Below, piece by piece: positions 1 through 9,740 of a stretch of DNA of 64,000 nt. This DNA comes from Sciurus carolinensis (taxonomy: Eukaryota > Chordata > Mammalia > Rodentia > Sciuridae), in NCBI RefSeq assembly GCF_902686445.1, contig NC_062224.1, positions 53,877,156-53,941,155 on the forward strand, in the 5' to 3' direction. Position 1 is the stretch's first letter; each line of letters begins with the position of its first letter. Made by a program: the position numbers and the translations under genes. Under the pieces are notes generated by a model, which worked only from the letters and a program-made list of their open reading frames with translations, had not been told where the DNA came from and made no database searches.

Positions 1-183
1 TCCGTTCATTCCACGTGACAGATAACCAGCTGGTGCAGACACTTCTCTCCATCACTTCTTCCCTTACTCTAATGAAGAGCCCTCTTCATCTTAGCTGGAT
101 TACCCAACACCCAGCCACAGACTAACACACACCTGCTCTGAACCTCCAACTACCCTCTGTTATGTTTAAGATGCAAAACCTCA

Positions 184-262
184 GACTGGGATGTAGCTCA
201 GTGGTAGTACCTGTATTCAGCATGTGAAAACCCAGGTTCAATCTCTAAAACCAAAAGTAGAG
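184..262 (+). repeat. ID-like SINE (diverged)
   Basis: The unit has the tRNA-Ala-derived layout: an A-box-like segment (GTAGCTCAGTGGTAG) followed by a B-box-like segment (GGTTCAATC) and an A-rich end. It is short and diverged. Flanking bases 1-183 and 263-384 contain nothing I recognise. Confidence 0.75.
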
Positions 263-384
263 ATGCAAATCTAAATATCCTCTTTCATCCTCTGCTGATC
301 TGCATTTCAACACAGTACAATTTCTCATCCTCCCACCCCAAGCAATCCACGTCATTATTAATTACATATATACTGAAGGATACA

Positions 385-1014
385 ATGCTTTTTAAAAAAT
401 TATTTTAATACAGTCACACCAGTAGTGTAATCAAACATGTATATAGAGCAATAATGTCTGTCATATTTTACCATCCTTCCCATCCCCACCATCATACCCT
501 CCCCTCATTCCCCTCTCCATACTCCAAATTTTCTTCATTCTTCCCTATCCACCTCCCACTATAAATCAGCATCCACTTATCAGAAAAAACATTCAGCGTT
601 TGGTTTCTTGGGATTGACTTATTTAACTTAGCTTGAGATTCTCTGATTCCATCCATTTGCCTGCAAATGCCATAATTTCATTCTTCTTTAAGGTTGAGTA
701 ATATTCCATTGTATATATGTACCACATTTCTTTATTCTCTCATCTGTTGAAAATTGGTTCCATAGTTTCACTATTGTGAATTGAGCTGCTGTTAACAATG
801 ATGTGGCTGTATCACTGTAGTTTGCAGATTTTAACTCCTTTGAGTATAAACCGAGGAGTGGGATAGCTGGGTCAAGTGGTGGTCCCATTCCAAGTTTTCT
901 AAGGAATCTCCATACTGCTTTCCATAGTGGTCACACCAATCTGCAGTCCCACCAGCAGTGTATGAGTATATCTTGCCCCCCACATCTTTGCCAACACTTG
1001 TTGCTTGTATTCTT
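385..1014 (-). mobile_element. Older L1, 3' end (ORF2 C-terminus and 3'UTR)
   Basis: Read on the minus strand this is the end of an L1: about 688-888 encodes the ORF2 C-terminal motif [16 protein letters not shown], followed by a 3'UTR. It breaks off at 1,014 where the younger L1 begins, and its sequence resumes for a few bases at 7,754. The younger L1 therefore landed inside it. The coding part is decayed. Confidence 0.8.
1006..1014. repeat. Target-site duplication, left copy
   Basis: TGTATTCTT here is repeated at 7,745-7,753, directly beyond the 5' end of the L1 at 1,015-7,744. It is followed by the T-run that represents the L1 poly(A) tail on the plus strand. Confidence 0.8.
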
Positions 1015-1261
1015 TTTTTTTTATTGTAAACAAATGGGATACATGTTGTTTCTCTGTTTGTACATGGCGTAAAGGCATACCATTTGTGTAATCATAAATT
1101 TACATAGTTGTTTGATTCATTCTGTTATTTTTTCCCTTCCCCCCCACTCCTCCCACCGCTCTTTTCCCTCTATACAGTCCTTCCTTCCTCCATTATTGCC
1201 CCCCTCCCTAACCCTAACTCTAACCCTAACACTAACCCCTCCCACCCTACATTATGTATCA
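1015..1261 (-). other. L1 3'UTR with G-rich tract
   Basis: The region between the ORF2 stop and the poly(A) tail is strongly purine-rich on the L1 sense strand. It ends with a segment (about 1,023-1,085) whose reverse complement recurs as a 70-bp L1 tail at 25,058-25,130. The G-rich part includes a telomere-like tract at 1,206-1,235. Confidence 0.8.
1206..1235. repeat. Telomere-like hexamer tract (CCCTAA)n inside L1 3'UTR
   Basis: Five consecutive hexamers are present: three perfect CCCTAA units and two one-base variants (CTCTAA, CACTAA). On the L1 sense strand they read as TTAGGG-type repeats and continue into further G runs, so the strand could form a G-quadruplex. The equivalent stretches of the L1 tails near 47,940 and 54,065 are G-rich but not telomeric. 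Confidence 0.9.
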
Positions 1262-4200
1262 TCATCCACTTATTAGCGATATCATTCGTCCTTTGGTTTT
1301 TTGAGATTGACTTCTCTCACTTAGCATGATATTCTCCAGTTTCATCCATTTGCCTGCAAATGCCATAATTTTATCATTCTTTATGGCTGAGTAATATTCC
1401 ATTGTATATATATATACCACTGTTTCTTTATCCATTCATCAATTGAAGGACATCTAGGTTGGTTCCACAATCTGGCTATTGTGAACTGAGCAGCTATGAA
1501 TATTGATGTGGCTGTATCTCTGTAATATGCTGATTAAGTCCTTTGGGTATAGGCCAAGGAGTGGGATAGCTGGGTCAAATGGTGGTTCCATTCCAAGTTT
1601 TCTAAGGAGTCTCCACACTGCTTTCCAGAGTGGCTGCACTAATTTGCAGCCCCACCAGCAATGTATGAGTGTACCTTTCTCCCCACATCCTCTCCAACAC
1701 CTGTTGTTGCTTGTATTCTTGATAATCGCCATTCTAATTGGGGTGAGATGGAATCTTAGGGTGGTTTTGATTTGCATTACTCTTATTACTAGAGATGTTG
1801 AACATTTTTCCATATGTTTGTTGATTGCTTGTAGATCTTCTTCTGTGAAGTGTCTATTCATTTCCTTAGCCCATTTGTCGATTGGATTATTTGCATTCTT
1901 GGTGTAGAGTTTTTTGAGTTCTTTATAGATTCTGGAGATTAGTGCTCTATCTGAAGTATGATTGGCAAAGATTTTCTCCCACTCTGTAGGCTCTTTCTTC
2001 GCATTGCTGATAGTTTCCTTTGCTGAGAGAAAGCTTTTTAGTTTGAATCTATCCCAGTTATTGATTCTTGCTTTTATTTCTTGTGCTATGGGAGTCCTGT
2101 TGAGGAAGTCTGGTCCTAAGCCGACATGTTGAAGCTCTGGACCTACTTTTTCTTCTATAAGATGCAAGATCTCTGGTCTGATTCCGAGATCCTTAATCCA
2201 TTTTGAGTTTAGTTTCGTGCATGGTGAGAGATATGGGTTTAGTTTCATTCCGTTGCATATGGATTTCCAATTCTCCCCAGCACCATTTGTTGAAGAGGCT
2301 ATCTTTTCTCCATTGCATATTTTTGGAACCTTTGTCTAGTATGAGAAAATTGTATTTATTTGGGTTTGTATCCGTGTCCTCTATTCTGTACCATTGATCC
2401 ACCTTTCTATTTTGGTACCAATACCATGCCGTTTTTGTTACTATTGCTTTGTAGTAGAGTTGAAGATCTGGTATTGCGATACCCCCTGCTTCACTCTTTC
2501 TGCCAAGGATTGCTTTAGCTATTCTGGGTTTTTTATTCTTCCAGATGAATTTCATAATTGCTTGCTCTATTTCTGTAAGGTACATCATTGGGATTTTAAT
2601 TGGAATTGCATTGAATCTGTATAGAACTTTTGGTAGTATGGCCATTTTGACAATATTAATTCTTCCTATCCAAGAACAAGGGAGATCTTTCCATCTTCGA
2701 AGGTTTGTTTTAATTTCTTTCTTTAGTGTTCTGTAGTTTTCTTTGTAGAGGTCTTTCATCTCTTTTGTGAGATTGATTCCCAAGTATTTTATTTTTTTCG
2801 AAGCTATTGTGAATGGGGTAGTTTTCCTAATTTCTCTTTCTGAAGATTCATCGCTTATGTATAAAAATGCCTTAGATTTATGTGCATTGATCTTATATCC
2901 CGCTACTTTACTTAATTCACTAATGAGATTTAAAAGTCTTCTGGTGGAATTTCCTGGTTCCTCTAAGTATACAATCATATCATCAGCAAATAGGGATAGT
3001 TTGAGTTCTTCTTTTCCTATTCGTATCCCTTTAATTTCTTTGGTCTGTCTAATTGCTCTTGCTAGAGTTTCAAGGATGATATTGAAAAGAAGGGGTGAAA
3101 GAGGGCATCCCTGCCTTGTTCCAGTTTTTAGGGGGAATGCTTTCAGTTTTTCACCATTTAGAATGATATTAGCCATGGGCTTAGCATAGATGGCCTTTAC
3201 AATGTTAAGGAATGTTCCCACTATCCCTATTTTTTCTAGTGTTTTGAGCATGAAGGGGTGCTGTATTTTATCAAATGCTTTTTCTGCATCTATTGAAATA
3301 ATCATGTGATTCTTGACTTTAAGTCTATTGATATGGTGAATTACATTTATTGATTTCCTGCTGTTGATCCAACCTTGCATCCCTGGGATGAAACCCACTT
3401 GATCATGGTGCACTATCTTTTTAATATGTTTTTGTATGCGATTTGCTAAAATTTTCTTGAGAATTTTTGCATCGATGTTCATTAAGGATATTGGTCTGAA
3501 ATTTTCTTTCCTCGATGTGTCTCTGTATGGTTTAGGTATCAGGGTGATATTGGCTTCATAGAATGAGTTTGGGAGGGTTCCCTCCTCTTCTATTTTATGG
3601 AATACGTTGAGAAGTATTGGAATGAGCTCTTCTTTAAAGGTTTTGTAGAACTCGGCTGAGAACCCATCTGGTCCTGGACTTTTCTTTGTTGGTAGGCTTT
3701 TGATGACTTCTTCTATTTCATTACTTGAAATTGGTCTATTTAAATTGTGTATGTCCTCCTCGTTCAGTTTAGGCAATTCATATGTCTCTAGAAACCTGTT
3801 GATGTCTTCGAAATTTTCTATTTTGTTGGAGTATAGATTTTCAAAATAGCTTCTAATTATGTTTTGTATTTCAGTCGTGTCTGTTGTGATATTTCCTTGT
3901 TCATTCCAAATTTTAGTGATTTGGGTTTTCTCTTGTCTTCTCTTTGTTAGTGTGGCTAAAGGTTTATCAATTTTGTTTATTTTTTTGAAGAACCAACTAT
4001 TTATTTTGTCAATTTTTTGTATTGTTTCTTTTGTTTCAATTTCGTTGATTTCAGCTCTGAGTTTAACTATTTCCTGTCTTCTACTACTTTTGGTGTTGGT
4101 CTGTTCTTCTTTTTCTAGGGCTTTGAACTGTAGTGTTAGGTTGTTTATTTGTTGAGTTTTACTTCTTTTATTAAATGCGCTCCATGAAATAAATTTTCCT

Positions 4201-5087
4201 CTAAGTACTGCTTTCATAGTGTCCCAGAGATTTTGATATGATGTTTCTTTGTTTTCATTTACCTCTAAGAATTTTTAAATTTCCTTCCTAATATCTTCTG
4301 TTATCCATTCATCATATAATAGCGTATTGTTTAATCTCCAGGTGTTGGAGTAGTTTCTGTTTTTTACTCTTTCATTAATTTGTAACTTCAATCCATTATG
4401 ATCTGATAGAATACAAGGGAGTGTCTCTATCTTCTTGTATTTGCTGACATTAGCTTTGTGGCATAATATATCGTCTATTTTAGAGAAGGATCCATGTGCT
4501 GCTGAGAGGAAAGTGTATTCGCTCTTGGTTGGATGGTATATTCTATAAATGTCTGTTAAGTCTAAATTATTGATTGTGTTATTGAGATCTATGGTTCCTT
4601 TGTTCAATTTTTGTTTTGAAGATCTGTCCAGTGGTGAGAGAGGCATGTTAAAATCACCTAGTATTATTGTGTTATGGTCTATTTGGTTTCTAAAATTGAG
4701 AAGGATTTGTTTGACATACATGGATGAGCCACTGTTTGGGGCATAGATGTTTATGATTGTTATATCTTGCTGATTTATGCTTCCCTTAAGCAGTGTGAAA
4801 TGTCCTTCTTTATCCCTTCTGACTAACTTTGGTTTGAAGTCCACATTATCTGAAATGAGGATGGATACTCCAGCTTTTTTGCTGAGTCCATGTGCATGGT
4901 ATGTTTTTCCCCATCCTTTCACCTTGAGTCTATGGGTATCTCTTTCTATGAGGTGAGTCTCTTGCAGGCAACATATTGTTGGATCTTTCTTTTTAATCCA
5001 ATCTGCCAGTCTATGTCTTTTGATTGATAAATTCAGGCCATTAACATTCAGAGTTATTATTGAGATATGATTTGTATTCCCGGTCAT
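1262..5087 (-). pseudogene. ORF2: L1 ORF2 (endonuclease / reverse transcriptase), recently disabled
   Basis: ORF2p nicks target DNA and reverse-transcribes L1 RNA in place. The start chosen is the ATG at 5,087 (MTGNT...), matching the family start. The AP-endonuclease domain keeps Asn14, Glu43 (CLQETHL), the LGDFN motif and the SDHNG motif. The reverse-transcriptase domain keeps the catalytic FADD motif (about 2,976-2,990), and the C-terminal cysteine-rich segment [18 protein letters not shown] is present. The original length is about 1,275 codons, as expected for mammalian L1. Lesions: a TAA stop at 4,275-4,277 (about codon 271, just after the endonuclease domain), a frameshift near 2,250-2,260, a 2-base loss near 1,515-1,535 and possibly another shift in the TA-run near 1,410. 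The segment 2,193-4,217 is still open for 674 codons. Confidence 0.93.
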
Positions 5088-5167
5088 TTGGTTCATATTT
5101 AAAATTTTATTTATTTATTTATTTATTTTTTGACACAACTTGGTTCCTCCTTTATTTGACAGTTCCT

Positions 5168-6160
5168 TTAGGATAATTCCTCCCTTTGCTGATTTGCTTC
5201 TTTATTTTTTATCTCTTCCTCATGGAATATTTTGCTGAGAATGTTCTGTAATGCTGGCTTTCTTTTTGTAAATTCTTTTAGCTTTTGTTTATCATGGAAT
5301 GATTTTATTTCATTGTCAAATTTGAAGGTAAGTTTTGCTGGGTATAAGATTCTTGGTTGGCATCCGTTTTCTTTCAGAGCTTGAAAAATGTTGTTCCAGG
5401 CCCTTCTAGCTTTTAGGGTCTGGATTGAAAAATCTGCTGATATCCATATTGGTTTCCCCCTGAATGTAATTTGGTTCTTTTCTCTCACAGCCTTTAAAAT
5501 TCTGTCTTTATTTTGTATGTTAGGTATTTTCATTATAATGTGCCTTGGTGTGGGTCTGTTGTAATTTTGTGTATTTGGAGTCCTATAAGCCTCTTGGACT
5601 TGATTTTCCATTTCATTCTTCAGATTTGGGAAATTTTCTGATATTATTTCATTGAATAGATTGTTCATTCCTTTGGTTTGTTTCTCTAAGCCTTCCTCAA
5701 TCCCAATAATTCTCAGATTTGGCCTTTTCATGATATCCCATAGTTCTTGGAGATTCTGTTCATGATTTCTTACCATCTTCTCTGTTTGTTCAACTTTGTT
5801 TACGAGGTTAAATATTTTGTCTTCAATATCTGAAGGTCTGTCTTCCAGGTGTTCTATCCTATTGGTTATGCTTTCTATGGAGTTCTTAATTTGGTTTATT
5901 GTTTCCTTCATTTCAAGGATTTCTGTTTGGTTTTTTTTCAATATCTCTAACTCTTTATTGAAATGATCTTTTGCTTCCTGTATTTGCTCTGTTAACTGTC
6001 AATTGGTGCGATCATTCAATGCCTGCATTTGCTCTTTCATCTCATCGTTTGCTTCCCTAATCATTTTAATTATGTACATTCTGTACTCCCTTTCTGTCAT
6101 TTCTTCTGCCATGCTGTCGTTGGATTTTATTGATGTAACATCTAGATTTGTTTGGGGCAT
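5168..6160 (-). pseudogene. ORF1: L1 ORF1 (RNA-binding chaperone) with one stop codon
   Basis: ORF1p is the trimeric nucleic-acid chaperone that coats L1 RNA. The best start is the ATG at 6,160, giving 330 codons, close to the usual ORF1p length. The order is an N-terminal segment, a heptad-rich coiled coil (about residues 60-140, e.g. INQIKNSIESITNRIEHLED), an RRM-like core (RPNLRIIGIEEG), and a C-terminal domain with ARRAWNNIFQALKE and RILYPAKLTF. A TGA at 5,999-6,001 (about codon 54) interrupts the otherwise open frame; translation from downstream could still give a 257-residue product lacking the N-terminus. Confidence 0.9.
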
Positions 6161-7744
6161 TTTCTTCCCTGTTTTCTCATATTGTTCAGGAATCAGTGGG
6201 TCATTAAGATATTGCAGATTTCCTCTATTGACTTATAATGTCCCTGAAGATTGCTAGTATATCCCCTCTTATCCTTCAGTAGCCTGAAGTCTTGGAGGAA
6301 GTTGATAATGCGGAGCTCCATGAAGAAGCTCTCTCTCTAGGGGTGGTGACCCTCAGGTGGGGTATATTCCCTGCTAGTGGGCAGAGGTGCCTCCACTTGT
6401 TGACCAATGGTCATCCAACGGGGAACTAGGCTGCGGGCTGAGGCAAGGCCTGTTTGTGCCTGTGTCTCTGGTTTTACCGTCCCTGTGGGAAAACCTCACC
6501 CGGCAGGGAAGACTCACCCAGTGGGGAGGTCTCACTGGTCAGTTCCCCTCCTAGAGGTTCCCCTCAATCTACAACTACCGCCTGAGTTGGGCTGTCTTCC
6601 TCTGCAAAGTTCCCAGGGACCCAGACCTACCTCCTGGGCCTGGGAGCCTCACCCTTCGCAGGCAAGTCTCCTTAGGCTGCCTCTCCTCAGAGAATCTGCC
6701 TGCAGTCCTGGAAACTTCGCTCCGCCCCTAGGCTTGTCTCTGTGCGGCTCTTCCAGCAAGAAGCCGGTCCTGGGACCCTGCTCTGCATCTAATCGCCTGG
6801 CTATGTGGCCCCTCCTCTGAGCCGCCACCTGGAGCCCTGTACAATAGCTCCAAGACCCAGAGACCTGCCACACACCTCCTCCTCCGAACAGTGGCCTGGT
6901 TTCCGACGCAGTCACTAGGAGTCCAAGCAACTCACTTCGCGTCTCCTCCTCCTGCCATCCACCCGTAGCCCTAGGCAGTCACTCCGAGTCCAAGTGGCCC
7001 GCCCTGTTCCTCCTCCTCCTCCTCCTTCTCCTCGGGATAGCCCCCTGGGTGTTCAGGAGCGGTGGCTCCGAGACAAGTGACCCACCACGCTCCTCCTCCA
7101 GGCAGGCCACTGGTGTTCAGGAGCGGTCTCTTTGAGTCCAATCAACTCACCACTCGCCTCCTCCTCTGGCAACTGCCTGTGGCTCTGATGCAGTCACTCC
7201 TAGACCAAGCGACCCACCGCGCTCCTCCTCCAGGCAGGCCACCGGTGTTCAGGAGCGGTCGTTCTGAGTTCAAACTGCTCGCCACGCAGCTCCTCCTCTG
7301 GCAATGTGGCTCTGATGCAGTCACTCCTAGACCAAGCGACCCGCTGTGCTCCTCCTCTTTCTCCGGCAGCCCCCCCGGTGTTCAGAAGCGGTCGTTCTGA
7401 GTCCAAACAGCTCGCCTCGCAGCTCCTCCTCAGGTAGCCGCCCGGAGCCCCAGTGGTCGCTCCAAGTCCAAGCGCTGTGCTGAGCTGCCTCCTCTAGGAT
7501 GATCCCAGTTGTCCGTGTTTACCGCTCCAGCGGGGGGAGGGGCATCTCGCCGGCAACTCTACTTCACAAAGTTCCCTGCATTCCGGGGCTACCGCCCCAT
7601 CCGGGACGCCTCCCCAACAGGAGAGACTCACCCGGCGGCTTTGAGTTGGTCCCAAGTCTCTCACTATCTCCTCTTTTGAATCTTGCATCCTGGAGCAACG
7701 TGAAATGCAGCTGCCCTCTAGTCCGCCATTTTGAAAAACCGCTC
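6161..7744 (-). promoter_or_regulatory. L1 5'UTR / internal promoter region, CpG-rich
   Basis: About 1.6 kb upstream of ORF1 is GC- and CpG-rich, unlike the AT-rich DNA around it. L1 5'UTRs carry the internal promoter, which is known for the family. Tandem units occupy 7,051-7,500. No transcription start can be fixed from sequence alone. Confidence 0.8.
7051..7500 (-). repeat. Tandem ~132-bp units in the L1 5'UTR
   Basis: The motif GTTCAGGAGCGGT (plus strand) recurs at 7,051, 7,115, 7,247 and, with one change, 7,380. Units starting at 7,115 and 7,247 are 132 and 133 bp long and share a long core around CAGTCACTCCTAGACCAAGC. The unit at 7,380 is more diverged, and the first at 7,051 is only 64 bp. 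The arrangement resembles the promoter monomers of mouse L1 families. Confidence 0.85.
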
Positions 7745-7753
7745 TGTATTCTT
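7745..7753. repeat. Target-site duplication, right copy
   Basis: TGTATTCTT matches 1,006-1,014. The bases that follow (GATAATTGACATTC) continue the interrupted older L1, as comparison with the equivalent ORF2 region of the young L1 near 1,717 shows. Confidence 0.8.
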
Positions 7754-9740
7754 GATAATTGACATTCATACTGGAGTTGCATTCATCCTTTGTATTATTG
7801 TTTTATTTAAATTTCACTGTTTGGCTCTGATATTAATGATTTCCTGTCTTCTACTGATTTGGGCGTTAGATTATTTTGCCTTTCTAGAGCTTTGAGGTAT
7901 AATATTTATTATTTTGGGGGGAACTTTCTATTTTTTAATGTAGCACTCAATGTTATAAAATTTCCTCTTAGAACTGACTGAATGTTTCCCCACAGGTTTG
8001 CTTATATCATGTCTCCTGTTATTTGTTTCTAAGATTTTTAAAAAATTTATCTCCTGATTTCTTCTATGATTAGTTCCTCATACAAAAGTGTAGTATTTAA
8101 TCTCCAGGTTTTAAAAATATTTCTGTTTTTAATCTTATTATTGAATTCTAATTGTATTCCATTATGATCTGTTTGGATGCCAGGAATTATCTCTATTTTT
8201 TTTCATATTTTCTAAGATTTGCTTGCTGTCCTAAAACATGAACTATTTTAGAGAAGGTTCAATGTGTTGCTGAAAAGAAATTGAATTTGGTTTTTGATGG
8301 ATACTATATTCTATAGATATATTAGGTTTACTTAATTAATAGTTTTTTAAAACTTTTAGTATTGAAGATTCCCTAATTTATATCTGGATGACCTATCTAT
8401 TGGTGAGAAACACATGTTGAAATCATCCAGTATTATTTTATCATAGCTTATTTGAATCTTTTAAAATATTTCTATTAGTTGTTGATGAACTTTTATTTTA
8501 TTTACCTATTTATATGCACTGCTGAGAATTGAACCCAGTGCCTCACACATGCTAAGCAAATGCTCTACCTCTGAGCCACCCAGCCCCCTATTTGAGTCTT
8601 TATATTGATTAGAATTTAAGTCTGTAGATGCACTGATGTTTGAAGCATCTGTAATCATTTATCCTGCTGTTGAATTATTCCCTTGAGCAGTATGAAGTGG
8701 CCTTCTTTGTCTCTTCTGATAATTTTTTCTTGAAGTCTACATTGTCTGATATGAGAGTAGCTGTGCCTGCTTGCTTTCCATCTCTATTTGTCTGGTATAT
8801 CTTTTCCCACTCTTTCACCTTGAGCCTGTGGATGACTTTGTCTGAAAGGTGAGTCTCTTGTGAACAACATTTGCTGATGTTTAGTTTTTGATCCATTCTG
8901 TGAATCATGGGAGAGTTTAGACCTTTTATATTCAGTGTTATTATGGAGAGATGATTTTTATTTCCTGCCATTTTGATTTATTTCTACTGCTTAATTCAGA
9001 TTTTATTTTCCTGTAATTGACTAATCTTCTAGTGAGATTCATTCATATACTGGCTTTGATTTTTATTTGTCACTTCTTTGGCATGAAATATTTAACTTAG
9101 TAAGTTTTGTAGTGCTGACTTGGTGGTCATGAATTTTTTTAGGTTTGCTTATCATGAAAGGTTTCTATTTCATCTTCAATTTTAAAGGGTGTTTTTCTAG
9201 GTATTATAATCTAGTTTGGCGCCCATTATCTTTTAGGGCTTGGTATATATTATTCCAAACCCTCCTGTGCATTAGGGCCTAGATTGAGAAGTCAGTAGAA
9301 ATTCTAGTTGGGTTATCTCTAAATGTGACCTACTGTTTCTCTCTTTCAGCTTTTAAAATTCTATCCTTGTTCTGTGTATCAGTCATTTTAATTAAAATGT
9401 GTTTTGAAGAGGATCTTTTTTATCTTCCCTATTTGGAATTCTAAATGCCTTTTGTATTTAGATTTCTTTCTCATTCCTTACATCTTCTTTTAGCCCATTT
9501 AACATTTTAATTGTGAACTTTCTAAATTCTTTCTCCAACATTTCCTTCACTGTGATGTCAGTGGGATTACTTATTGAAGTATTGTGGCCTCTTTGGAATG
9601 ACTTGTTTCCTTGCTTTTTCATATCATTTATATGTCTACCCATCTGCTAGGATGATTATTACTTCTACATTTATGCAAGTGTCTATTTAGTGAACCTATA
9701 TTCTTAGGTTTGGCAAATATCCAGGTATTGATGCTCCCAC
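7754..9740 (-). mobile_element. Older L1, ORF2 N-terminus to ORF1, internally deleted
   Basis: After about 25 bp that continue the interrupted L1, the sequence jumps to the ORF2 region equivalent to about 4,010-4,140 of the young L1, so roughly 2 kb is missing. It then runs through the endonuclease region (about 8,675-8,971, NHLSIITLNIKGLNSP and CSQETHL) into ORF1 (9,458-9,643, KEFRKFTIKMLNGLKEDV, an L1 ORF1 N-terminal motif). Many stops and shifts are present. An ID SINE interrupts it at 8,490-8,589. Confidence 0.78.
8490..8589 (-). repeat. ID-like SINE inside L1
   Basis: The reverse-complement B box lies in TGAACCCAGTGCCTC and the A box in CTCTACCTCTGAGCCACC. The T-rich stretch at 8,490-8,508 is its A-rich tail. 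It is inserted in the L1 endonuclease region. Confidence 0.85.

Larger units (their letters stand above)
1015..7744 (-). mobile_element. L1: Near-intact full-length young L1 retrotransposon
   Basis: A complete LINE-1 on the minus strand, about 6.7 kb. It has a 5'UTR (about 6,161-7,744), ORF1 (5,168-6,160), a short spacer of roughly 80 bp, ORF2 (about 1,262-5,087), a 3'UTR (1,015-1,261) and a poly(A) tail seen as a T-run at 1,013-1,022. A perfect 9-bp target-site duplication flanks it. It is the least damaged L1 in the window, but stops and frameshifts in both ORFs mean this copy cannot retrotranspose on its own. The surrounding L1 copies have far more lesions, so this is the youngest insertion in the nest. 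Confidence 0.92.

Noticed and set aside
1206..1235. Relic of a chromosome-end fusion (interstitial telomere)
   Set aside because: The tract lies wholly inside the L1 3'UTR and in its normal position, so it came with the L1.
1503..3189. Long plus-strand frames opposite L1 ORF2
   Set aside because: They are antisense shadows of ORF2 with no independent motif.
7062..7400. 112-codon plus-strand frame in the L1 5'UTR
   Set aside because: It spans the tandem units, and its repeated peptide (APPPGRP) simply reflects the repeated DNA.
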